Origin: Albugo candida
Taxonomy: Eukaryota > Oomycota > Peronosporomycetes > Albuginales > Albuginaceae
NCBI GenBank assembly: GCA_905220665.1
Contig: CAJNAR010000175.1
Coordinates: 124,001 to 188,000, forward strand
Direction: 5' to 3'
DNA: 64,000 nt
The notes below the pieces were generated by a model. The model saw nothing but the letters and a program-made list of their open reading frames with translations, was not told the origin of the DNA and did not search any database. This document shows, in pieces, positions 11,901-21,626 of this stretch (positions are counted from its first letter, which is position 1; the number at the start of each line of letters is the position of its first letter). Position numbers and translations under genes: made by a program.

Positions 11901-13627
11901 TTTTCCCAAATATGTGAAAAATGGCTCAGAGAGCACCTTATCGTTAGCTCTTACTACAAAAACGGCGGGTAGCCGCTGGGATGCGCCATGAAGTATAGTC
12001 ATTGTTCTCTGACGTTACCACATATTGACGAAATTGCAATAAGGTACTCGAGAAATGGAGCTCTATGTAGGAATTAAAGATCCATCGACAAAAATTGAAT
12101 TGCTTCACTATAAGACTTAATATGGTGCCAGTCGCTAAATGACCTTGTCAGCACCGTATGAGTACAAAGGAATTATGTAAGAGAGACAAAACGCCGTTGT
12201 TGTGGAGCCCTGATTGAGTTTTGCTAGCCCGGTAGTTTACGCTAGCTTGTTTGTTTTCCAGACCTTAGGATTCTTACCTGGTCATAGTTATTAATTCGAG
12301 TAGCAATCTTCTGGAGCATGAGAGAACATCAAAGCGTCACTTACACTGATACAGCTTGTTATCTGTGATCGAAAACCCCATGAAATAAAGTACAATTCAA
12401 CTTCCATAGGGAGCTTGGTTGGAAGCCCAAGCAGGTGCGCTTTATACGCCGCAGTATACTTTGCTTCGTATTGTCTCCATCCTCAAATGAGCGTATTAGG
12501 GCAAAGTAGGAATGCTTTTCCATTGCGATAAACATTCACGCTGTTTTCATGCTCAGCGACCACTTGACCGTGACTCTTCACACGCTTGGTACATAAATGT
12601 GTCGATGTTGCCAATGTGCTTGTATTCCATCACCAGTGGCTTCATAGGTTTAAGATGAATACAATTGATATAACGTCTCATTTCCGTGTTTTTCGCCAAA
12701 CTCAACGTATCTTTGCGGCATCGATCAGGAGCGATAGTAATCAAGTAAAAGTGACTGTGATCTGAACTGTCTTCGTATCAGCTACGCAATCGAGTGTTTC
12801 CATCCGAATAAGGCTTTCCATACCAAGATCCACGATCATTTACTGTTATTACATAGTAGACCATCCAGGCACTTGATTGCTCAGTATAAAGTCTCAACTA
12901 CGATGAAATACGTGAATGCAAGCGCTAGTCTGTTGTTAATTTGAATGTGTTGTGTATTTGCATGTTGAAAAGAGGAAAGGTAGCATACGGACGATTCTGT
13001 CTCACAATGTCAGAATCGCACCCGACAGCAGATAAGTTTGATCAGCTCAAACAAGCGCAATGTGATCGAGACTATATAAACTCCATAGCCAACCTGACGC
13101 TACTTGGCTGGAGACCCAGTTTCGGTAGCATGTTTATTAGTTCTGTAGTCCGCAGGCACGTCAATAGTCGATCTTATGGCTATTGTTGACAGCACAATTC
13201 TCTGATCATAGTATCAAATCTTCCTGAAGATTACAGCACACATTGTATCGCTCGATTGAACAGAACTCGGCAGCAAACAACGTTCACTGCTTGAAAGTCG
13301 ACGTTTCTGTGAATGTTACTCTGCGTTAAACTTCTTTGTGCGAACCAAAACAGAAATCATATGTGAGAAGCTCCTTTTGTTGTTTCTGCTGTGAAGTAAA
13401 CGATATAAACAAGCAGCACCTAAAACTTTGAAACTTATAATTGAACGAATTGGTCTTCTTCGTGTTAAAAATGTAATGCCGTTTACGTTCAAATTGTATG
13501 ATATCACTTTCATTAGTAGCTCTTCACTTCACAAAACGAATTCCTGCCACCACTGATACTCCTCGTAACTATATAAACCCTCTAATATCTATTGAAATTC
13601 TCCTACATACTGTTCTCGCATTCAATC
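8925..13627. other. Long stretch without recognisable genes
   Basis: About 4.7 kb in which no open frame on either strand exceeds about 80 codons and none carries a motif I know. Near 12400-12530 the minus strand contains EAKYTAAYKAHLLG, which loosely recalls the RNase H end of a Ty1/copia polyprotein (EAEY..A..A), followed by the 63-codon frame 12553-12744. I regard this only as a hint of an old copia relic. I saw no clean tRNA, rRNA or tandem repeat. Confidence 0.4.
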
Positions 13628-15196
13628 TCATGGCGTGGCTAAAGTCGGCGCAATTGACGGTAATCCGCTCCACACTTTTTGCTTGACACGATCCACTGTT
13701 CTCGTCGAAAAAAGCTCAAAAAATTCCGAATGTGTCGATCCAATGCACTCGTAGAAAACCGTATTTTGCGAAGTCGCCGCAGATGAATCGTGTGTTTCTC
13801 TTCGTCTACACGGCGGCGGATTTCGAGCATAAATGTATATTCGAAAGCAAAATGGAAACGTTTGCGCTGGTGATGATCGCGTCGCTTTCCTCTTCTTCTT
13901 AAGCACCGGTTCTACTTTCCACACATCCGGAAGGAAAAACCACGTGCTCTGAGTCACCGTCGCGTTTACATTCGATCCCATGGAGCTCTGTTGTCGATGA
14001 TCTTCCATTTCGACCGCTTGGAAGCAATTGGCTCGTAATTCTTCAAATTCTGTCGATCGTAAACGAGTTTTTGGACTTGGTAGTGGTAGGAATTCCATTC
14101 GTTTTTGTCCGGAATGTATCATCGATTGTTGCTGTGGAACTCGTTCGAATCGACCCAAAACAATCAATTCTTGATGCGTTCCACCTGTATTCACACCGAC
14201 GTAGGTGTCCGTTTTGCCGTCAAATTGGCTCAAAGCGGGGAATGGATCATCACCTTGAGAGTACATGCGCTTTAGTGGGAGAACAGATGGTGTACATATT
14301 GCAGAGGTTAAGGAGGAAGTACGTTGGAGCACTGGTTTCGTATGTTTCCGGTCCGTTTGGGCAAATAGATGGCAATACACGGGACCACGACATACGCCCA
14401 CACTTGAGTGCTTACGATTGTTGATCCGCATGGAGTAGAAATCAGTATGTTCAGGACACGCTGGGAAGCATTGAAGATTTTTTCGACCATTTTTCCAATA
14501 GATTTTATTTAATTTCGTCACAATTTGCACCTTACAGATTCGAGGTAGTGAGGTGTGTTTGAGTACTTTCGACCCATTGAGAGTTCCTTCGGGCTGGGGT
14601 ACGGAAGCGGGTGGCAGAGTTGGTTTTCGAAATTGGGCGTGCATGAGAGAAAGAGGCGTTGGAAACTTTGACGAAAACATTGGCGTTAAATTTTGCTTGG
14701 AACTTGCGTCCATTTGATACGAAAGTCGGCGGTACTTTTTCATAGTTCCATGACCAATGGCTTCCATACGATATTGCTGATGAATTCCATTCGAATCGAT
14801 TGTATGCTCCTGGAAAAGATCCAAGCTCCAATTGGTCAAGTCTACATCGTCAAAGAGATCCAGAGGCTCTTTCGGGATTGCATCCGTTTCCGAGGAATGG
14901 TCTTCACTCACGGAGTTGGATCGCGGTTTGAGGAGTTCCATGCATTCGGATAAACATTCGGCCAATTCACACGAGTCTCGTTGTTCATGGTCATAAGTTG
15001 AGAAAGAAGCGTCTATCTCGCCTGATCCTAACGCGCACTCGAAATCGATACGCGGTGCAGTGTATTGAGGACAACTTTGAATTTCGTGAGGCGGCGATGG
15101 AAGCCATTCAAAGTTGGACTCATTCATCGAGGAAGGATGGGAAGGCACACGAGAAGCTTCACATGTAGGCCACCAATTGCTCTGGAGTGGATTCAT
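13628..15196 (-). CDS. Conserved-looking hypothetical protein, Cys-containing domain
   Basis: A single ATG-initiated frame of 522 residues on the minus strand. I do not recognise a named family. The first 160 residues are acidic and Ser/Pro-rich, likely disordered. The most structured part is about residues 240-300, with LQCFPACPEHTDFYSMRINN, the Cys/His spacing CFPACPEH, and VGVCRGPVYCHLFA. A later segment (about 425-465, TWFFLPDVWKVEPVLKKKRK) ends in a basic cluster that could be a nuclear localisation signal. An acidic N-terminus, a Cys/His core and a basic cluster would suit a nuclear regulator, but that is inference. The last 60 residues change composition; an intron or alternative end there is possible. 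Confidence 0.6.
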   Translation of the reverse strand: MNPLQSNWWPTCEASRVPSHPSSMNESNFEWLPSPPHEIQSCPQYTAPRIDFECALGSGEIDASFSTYDHEQRDSCELAECLSECMELLKPRSNSVSEDHSSETDAIPKEPLDLFDDVDLTNWSLDLFQEHTIDSNGIHQQYRMEAIGHGTMKKYRRLSYQMDASSKQNLTPMFSSKFPTPLSLMHAQFRKPTLPPASVPQPEGTLNGSKVLKHTSLPRICKVQIVTKLNKIYWKNGRKNLQCFPACPEHTDFYSMRINNRKHSSVGVCRGPVYCHLFAQTDRKHTKPVLQRTSSLTSAICTPSVLPLKRMYSQGDDPFPALSQFDGKTDTYVGVNTGGTHQELIVLGRFERVPQQQSMIHSGQKRMEFLPLPSPKTRLRSTEFEELRANCFQAVEMEDHRQQSSMGSNVNATVTQSTWFFLPDVWKVEPVLKKKRKATRSSPAQTFPFCFRIYIYARNPPPCRRRETHDSSAATSQNTVFYECIGSTHSEFFELFSTRTVDRVKQKVWSGLPSIAPTLATP

Positions 15197-15335
15197 CGAA
15201 GAAGAAAGCGCTTGATTGGGTGCAACTCGGAGGAATGAAGACTGAGTCCAATTGTGTGGAATTGAGGAATGCTATTTGAGGCGTTTGTACACTCAAGTTA
15301 CATGTATACTTGTCCTCAAACAAGCAAATGAAGAT

Positions 15336-15641
15336 TTAGTTAAATGTTATTGCACGCGACAGGTCGTTTCGAACATGGCGCGTTCCATTTCGAAAAGTGG
15401 GTTCGACGGAAGACATGAATGGGTTCGGGAGACCCGGATCAATAGAATGCGGTTTATAAAAAGCGTTTGCGACGACCGAAACGTGTCTATCCTCCCGCCC
15501 TTGTCGCTGTAGCTCATATTTCTTGAGGTAATGTACGAGACGCGGCGCTTGTTTGTATTCGTAGGAGTTCGGATTCCGATCTTCGAAGAAATATGAGAAG
15601 GGTGTCCTAAACCCATTTAATAAAAAAAGAGTTCTTTGCAT
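15336..15641 (-). CDS. Small hypothetical protein (101 residues)
   Basis: ATG-initiated frame on the minus strand, 139 nt upstream of the preceding gene and in the same direction. The protein is rich in Tyr, Asn, Pro and Arg, for example FRTPFSYFFEDRNPNSYEYK and ARLVHYLKKYELQRQ-like helices, and ends NDLSRAITFN. A second minus frame overlaps it (15347-15616) but has a less protein-like composition. A TTTAG before GACACCC near residue 10 could be an intron acceptor, so the true N-terminus may differ. Function unknown. Confidence 0.4.
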   Translation of the reverse strand: MQRTLFLLNGFRTPFSYFFEDRNPNSYEYKQAPRLVHYLKKYELQRQGREDRHVSVVANAFYKPHSIDPGLPNPFMSSVEPTFRNGTRHVRNDLSRAITFN

Positions 15642-16069
15642 AGCAATTCTTCATTGAAGTATATGTGAGCATAAACAAGCAACACATGCTTAAATCAAGA
15701 TAAATGACACGGATGGAGTTAGCAAAGGCATTGTATGCATGTGACATGAGAGTAAGACATTCTAAGTGGACGTGTGTCTACCTGCATATAACACACCTTT
15801 AGTTATACACTGCGTATCATAAACGACAATACGAATCATTTGGATTCGTGACAGAAGCACGCCGTTGGTCGAGAATTCGGTCGTGCTTCATGATGTATAC
15901 TACATGTATGCTGATCGACAGGAAGCGACATGAGGAGGTTGGTGCATAAAGACAAGTAGACACAATGTATGCTGTATGTTGTCCTTGTTAAATAACTGCA
16001 GTTTCATTACAATAAAAACGGTATATTCAGTTTTAAAGGTATGACATAAATTAGGATATGCACACCATT
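15642..16069. other. Intergenic between COG3 3' end and the small minus-strand gene
   Basis: AT-rich, without open frames or motifs I could name. Both flanking genes are on the minus strand, so this holds the 5' side of the small gene and the 3' side of COG3. Confidence 0.5.
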
Positions 16070-18702
16070 CTAGTCACGTGAGGAATGAAGCAACTTGATG
16101 AGTCGCTCTACTCGTGACTCACAAACTGCAATTTCCTGCTTTGAGTATGACTTCCTCATCAACTTTTGGAGGTTTATAATTGCATCCAATAAATTTCTCT
16201 ACAAAATTAATTGCAATTAATTGCCAAATGCCAGTATTTTCATACCTTGACCGCCCTGAGCAAAATCATTTCCGTCGACGAGTTATTGAGATAACTATGC
16301 AAAGTCTCCATAACCATCGGTATTTCCTCTTCTACTTTCCTACAACTTTGCTCCAGCATTTTTTCCAGCGCATCTACATCTTCCTCGTCAAACACTTGAG
16401 CAATGCAATCCCTTCACATCACTCACGTGGTGGTGCCACTGTCGCATCCAATTTCATTCTCAAACGTGAGCATCGACTCCAAAGTTCGAGCAATGGTTTT
16501 GCCAATAATTTGAGAATCGTATCGATGAATATCGTACAGCTCGTTTTGAGCTCCATCTCAACATATTCTTTTACATCGAAAGTGGTTTCTTGCACCTGAG
16601 GCCATCTCGTCATCGCCCGCGTGAAAAAATCAGACAAACTATTTCCATCCGCAAACATTGTCGATACATCTGCCAATAAGTGTGTCATTGCGTCAGCTGT
16701 GGTCGTGAAATCCAAAGCTTTCGATGTGGTCGCAAATGTGATTTCGAAAGGCGTAATTTGCTCCCGTAAAATAAGCAAATGTTTGATGAGAAATAAATCA
16801 CCGTGAATCGAAGTTGTGGTCGCCGAAATCTCCGCGGAGGCTTTCTTCAGCGAAATGGTACATTCTTGAATCGCATCTTGAGCCAATTCACGGAATATTT
16901 CCACCTGTGACCAATCGTCAATATTCCGAAAGGATCTGTGGATTTCTTACATTTAGAAAATGATACATTTTTGAGAGACAAAACAGTGTTCGCTCCAGCG
17001 AAGGGTACCAGTTGGCGTACATCGACACGTCTCGATGCTCGGTCAATCGTTCGGGATAATTGAGATCTTGTGTGGTGGGAGTGAAGCCTCGAATTTCATC
17101 ACAGAGATATTTCTGAACACAAAATGTCAGCCGTTCTTGTGCGTCCTCAATCAATCGATCGAGAACGGGCTCAATGTACGGAGCAATTTTATGTCGCGAT
17201 GCCAACAGCGTCTCGTTAATTTCCGTCTGCAGTATCTCAATCACTTCACATATCGTATCAATATCGCACTGTTCCAATATCATCGGTCGCGAAAGATTGT
17301 ACAAAATGTTGCTGAATTGGACGATAAGACCTCTACGGAGAAAACATGAGCTCTCAACTATTGTGTCGGGATAAAACTCACTTAAAAGCATTTTCAACAT
17401 CGTTTCCATCTTCCGAATGTGACATCGCGTCACGGGAGCCGCAAAACATCTCTGTTGGATCGCATTGAAACAACCAAGTAAATAAATTGTGTTCGGCTTC
17501 CGTCAATTGGACAAGGAAATTGGTGCAACGTCGAAGCTGAAGGACACAATCAGACATTTGAGAACGTTGAAGCGACTTCGTACCAAATGGACGACGTCTG
17601 TGGAGTGGCTCACAGTATTCAAATGAGTTGAAAACATCGGACACAGTAAAAATGCACGGTGCTGGGCGTAAACGATGCCAACTTGCAGCAAGGAGTTGAG
17701 GTGTTGGATCCATTTCTCTGTTACTATCGATCGATGTGGAAGAATCTCGTAGGTGTGCACGATTTGTCTCGCAACCATTTGTAGTACTGGAGCGATTAAT
17801 TGGAATTGTACGTAATGAGAACTCGTTTCATCGACCATACTTTCTGGAGAAATTATTGACACGGAATCGCGAGCTTTCTCAAGGTTTGCGAGAGCAAAAT
17901 CCTTCAGAATGGCGATACCATTCGACAAAAGAGTTTGATACGCTTCCATAAAGCGCGTGTGTCTCGGAAATCTAGCTGGTACAATCATAAGAAATCGATA
18001 GAAAGACAGACAATGGCGTACGTGTTGAGCGAGGAATTCCAGATTCTCTTCGATTGATTCGAGAGCGCTTTGAAATTCTTGTGTCGTAGGATCGATGTCT
18101 GATCGACATCGTGTGATCTTCACAGAAGATTTTGTTGCGACTGAAGCATTGCCAGCGGGAAATTCGGCGGTATAGCCCAAATTCTCGGCCAATTGAGAGA
18201 TTAAAGAGAATTTAGACAGCGAATTCTGCATGAATAGAATCTGTTTCTCGAGCGATTCCGTTTGCTGTAAATTATTTGCAAACGTATCGAGCAGAGTATT
18301 TGTTTTAGTGACAATTTCCCGGTGACAATTTTCCATTTCTTGGACGGAATGAAAAGTGTTTTCTGCAAATTTGAAACTATTTTCCCATTTTTTGAAAATG
18401 AATTCATCAAATTGAATCGAAATTGCTTGCACTCTATCAAATTCGGATTCTTTGCATTCGTCTTCAATGCACTGTGCGACATTCCGTCGTTCGATAAAGT
18501 CCTTGAGCGAGACCTCAGAATCGTCAAAATGTGGCGCTGTAGTCGCACAAGCGGTCGAAAAATTGTCTGTTTGGAAAGGAGATAGAGGATACGACTCATT
18601 TTGAGAATGAATCTGATATTGTCGGTTCAATTTGTGGAAAATTGCGGTTTGTTTAGCGCTCAAAACAGAGCTTTGTGCTGAATTCGCTTTGTCGATCGCC
18701 AT
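16070..18702 (-). CDS. COG3: Conserved oligomeric Golgi complex subunit 3
   Basis: Six exons on the minus strand: 18702..17584, 17536..17382, 17332..16951, 16904..16427, 16373..16246 and 16198..16070, giving 796 residues (human COG3 has 828). Introns of 47, 49, 46, 53 and 47 nt have donors GTACGA, GTGAGT, GTAAGA, GTGAGT and GTATGA. COG3 is a core subunit of the tether that captures retrograde vesicles at the Golgi. Matching landmarks run in order: the QRELLL-like HRAFLLCP region, LTEAEHNLFTWLF, CDIDTICEVIEILQ, ERLTFCVQKYL, then WYPSLERTLFCLSKMY, the very conserved LFLIKHLLILREQITPFEI, and the C-terminal HSYLNNSSTEMILLRAVKRN. The open frame extends to 18747 but starts without ATG, so I used the ATG at 18702. 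Confidence 0.93.
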
Positions 18703-19101
18703 TGAGATGTAATTTGACAAAAGAAGCACACTAAATACCTCGATCAAGCGATTATTGTGCCACTATTGGCGGTGATTTTGTACCCCAGCATTAGGAAATT
18801 AATTTATAAATAAATGCCCACTCCGACCGCAATTGGACTCTGATGTCATCTTTGCTTAACGCGTATCGCTAATTTTATTCCTCGCTCGTATCTGAAAACT
18901 TCATTTCTCTTCAAATCGATAAAATTTGATCATCAATCACGCTCAATGCTTCTTCCTCTATGCGAATGATCCAAGATTTAGTAGCCGCTGATTCCTTGAG
19001 ATAATTATAGAAAGCATGTCGAGTCCTTGCTCCCGCCGCCTCGTCCAACCCGTTGCTACAAAAGACCTCAAAGGGGCTTTTGCATCCAACTCGGCACACA
19101 T
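18703..19101. promoter_or_regulatory. Divergent intergenic region of COG3 and the prominin-like gene
   Basis: The two genes are transcribed away from each other across 399 nt, so this segment must hold both promoters. I saw no clear TATA box or initiator that I would defend. Short open frames here (18911-19159 minus) are chance. Confidence 0.4.
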
Positions 19102-21603
19102 ATGCGAGGATTCTTGAACAATTTGCTTCCTCTTCTGCTTGCATCTCCACTAATTCCACATGCTAATCCTGCTCCATTTGAGTTTTCACTGCGAAAACCT
19201 TCACAATGCTCTTCCAGGGACCCCATACAACTCAACCTTTTATCCAATTTTCGCCAATTATCGGATCAAAACGCGACAAATGCAAGTGCTCCTGTGTCCG
19301 AAGCCGCTAAAATTGGCGCTGGGGTACGTCAGAAATTAAGTAAAATTCGAGGTATTTCGGAGAAATTTTACCAAAAATTGATCGATGCCGTCAAAATATA
19401 TTTATGCGATAAAAACGTCAAAGATGGCGCGCCCGACGCTCCCAATGTTCGTTTCGTGCCTCCAAATAGCGCGAAAGCATATAAGAACAGCAATGGAGAT
19501 TGCATTCGACTCAATGTGACGTTATCTACCGATGATACGGTTCGTCAAGAATATGCCGCAGGGAATTGTGAGGTGAACCCGAATTGTTACTGGGCGACGA
19601 TCAACACGACCACCGATTTAGATCGTTTGCCCATTTACTCACTCACAGAGAGCGTTTCTCCGCCCGAAGGCTCCATGACGTATTCGGATGCAAATAAGCA
19701 TTTAAAAAAATGGATTCAGGGATTGGCAATCGTCATCCTTCCAGGAGTTATCCTGTCGGTTTTGAGCTTGATCACGTTCATTCTTTTTGTGATGTGTCGG
19801 TACTGCTGTAATCGCTGCGGTGGACGGCAAGGTCGCGTGGGTGGCTATCGCTGTGCAGAGAAGTTGTACCCGATACTTTTCTTCATACTATTCGCAGGTG
19901 GAGTGATTGGTGTGGCGATTGCCGCGTTATCGTATCAAAAAGCAATGTCCAAAGCGGTTGGTGACACCTTGGACGATACATCGACGACTATGGTGCAGAT
20001 GACTGAATGGTCTGGAAGAATTCAGTCCCCGTTGATAAAAATCCGCAATACGGTAGTCACATCGGCAAACGACATTTCTACCGCGTTGTCCGGTACTGAT
20101 TTCATCGAGCAAGGCACTAATGGACTCACCAGTCGTCTAGAAACGTTTTCCAGTAACTCTGCCAACCGTACGCTTCCGACCGGATGCGACAATGCAACCG
20201 CTTTGATATGCCTTCCGTGCGAAATTTGTACTGTCATCAGCGTTAGAATGAGTGATGCGGCTCATCAGATTCAGTCAAATGCGGGGAGTGGAGTCGCACA
20301 GCTCAAACAAGTTCGTGGTCAACTCCAAAGCAAACTCGTCACAATCGCCGATAAGGTCAAAGTTCAGGTCGATGAACAAGTAACCACTCTGACCAGACTC
20401 ACCGAAACGATCCAGAGCACAAATAAAAACGTGGATGATATTCGTAAAGAGTATTCGAAACAGAAAGCCATTCAGCAAGCCGGCGTTCTCGCACTCTTTG
20501 CGCTATCACTTGTCGTGATTGCGTTAGGTCTTATCGGTATTCTTTTCGGAATTACGCCGTTCCGCGTGCTTGTGAATCTCATTCACATCGCGTGGATCAT
20601 TGGATTTGTCGCACTCATTCTCACGTTCCTTTTAACGTCCGTGTTCCTTACCATCAGTGCTGTCCTCACAGACGTGTGCCAAGTCACCCTTTTGCTCGGC
20701 AACGACTGGACCGTTGCAATGGGTGATCTCGGTAAGGCTCCGAACGCGTGTTTTCGGAATACATCGCTTTTGGATGCATTTAATCTCTCTTCCGCCCTAT
20801 CATTTGCAACCGGAGGCGTTAATTTCCCACAAGGGCTCGACGTAGCGTCCATGTTGGATTTTTCGCAATTGGACTCGGCTGATCGAGAAATTCGAAACAC
20901 TACTGCCGATACTTTTCCCTTTTCAGCGCCTTTGAATGGATCCATCGCGTTTCTCAACTCATACACAAACCAGGCGAGCTCTGGAAGCTCGTGCGTGCTC
21001 CACGATACATTCACACGTCCCAACATTCTAACACCGTGGGTGGATGTCAATATGCCCCAAGGAGCCAGTCCCAACGGATCCGAGTTTCTCAAGTCGCGAT
21101 ACGCCTCACAGGACGCAAATTGCGGTCAATCTAGCTCTGCAAAGGCATTTGCGTGTACTCAGCATTCCTCTTCATGTGATTTTTCGACATGGATCCAAGA
21201 GATTTACGCGAACACGAGCGCGCTGAAGCGAGTTGAAATGGACGCCAATGCGTTTGTGGACGAATTACATGCAAATATGACGTCTTTGATGACATTTGTC
21301 GGCGATTTCAAGACTCAAATACGCGCGCTGGATGCGTCAATCGCATCGATTCGAGTCGGTTTGGAGAGCAATTTGCTTCAGTTTGTCACGGAGTTCAAAA
21401 ATGCAATGTATTGTTCCTTCGTCGCGGAACGATACAACGACATTTACGGCGATTTATGCGGCGATCTCGTGCCAGCACTCACAATGATATCACTGATGCT
21501 TTTCCTCGCTGGAATCTTTACGATTCCCGTGGAAATTTGCCTCATAATAGCACTCAAACGACTGAAAACTCGCGGAAACACGAGAGGAATGAAATTTAAA
21601 TAA
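19102..21603 (+). CDS. Prominin-like five-span membrane protein
   Basis: The frame is open from 19027, but the first ATG is at 19102, which directly precedes a signal peptide (RGFLNNLLPLLLASPL), giving 833 residues. Five membrane spans are visible at about residues 208-231, 254-278, 459-483, 490-521 and 790-818. The topology is that of prominins: extracellular N-terminus, span 1, a short Cys-rich cytosolic loop (CRYCCNRCGG), span 2, a large extracellular loop with N-glycosylation sites and paired Cys (CLPCEIC), spans 3 and 4 joined by a tight turn, a second large loop, span 5 and a short tail. Prominins gather in membrane protrusions and bind cholesterol. The assignment rests on topology and the Cys loop, not on clear sequence identity; another polytopic surface family is possible. 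Confidence 0.6.
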   Translation: MRGFLNNLLPLLLASPLIPHANPAPFEFSLRKPSQCSSRDPIQLNLLSNFRQLSDQNATNASAPVSEAAKIGAGVRQKLSKIRGISEKFYQKLIDAVKIYLCDKNVKDGAPDAPNVRFVPPNSAKAYKNSNGDCIRLNVTLSTDDTVRQEYAAGNCEVNPNCYWATINTTTDLDRLPIYSLTESVSPPEGSMTYSDANKHLKKWIQGLAIVILPGVILSVLSLITFILFVMCRYCCNRCGGRQGRVGGYRCAEKLYPILFFILFAGGVIGVAIAALSYQKAMSKAVGDTLDDTSTTMVQMTEWSGRIQSPLIKIRNTVVTSANDISTALSGTDFIEQGTNGLTSRLETFSSNSANRTLPTGCDNATALICLPCEICTVISVRMSDAAHQIQSNAGSGVAQLKQVRGQLQSKLVTIADKVKVQVDEQVTTLTRLTETIQSTNKNVDDIRKEYSKQKAIQQAGVLALFALSLVVIALGLIGILFGITPFRVLVNLIHIAWIIGFVALILTFLLTSVFLTISAVLTDVCQVTLLLGNDWTVAMGDLGKAPNACFRNTSLLDAFNLSSALSFATGGVNFPQGLDVASMLDFSQLDSADREIRNTTADTFPFSAPLNGSIAFLNSYTNQASSGSSCVLHDTFTRPNILTPWVDVNMPQGASPNGSEFLKSRYASQDANCGQSSSAKAFACTQHSSSCDFSTWIQEIYANTSALKRVEMDANAFVDELHANMTSLMTFVGDFKTQIRALDASIASIRVGLESNLLQFVTEFKNAMYCSFVAERYNDIYGDLCGDLVPALTMISLMLFLAGIFTIPVEICLIIALKRLKTRGNTRGMKFK

Positions 21604-21626
21604 TTCAAAATTTCCAGCGAATTTCG

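Noticed and set aside
18703..18747. COG3 starting at 18747
   Set aside because: The codon there is TTG; the ATG at 18702 gives a normal COG3 length.
19027..19101. Longer N-terminus of the prominin-like protein
   Set aside because: The frame is open but does not begin with ATG; the first ATG at 19102 directly precedes a good signal peptide.
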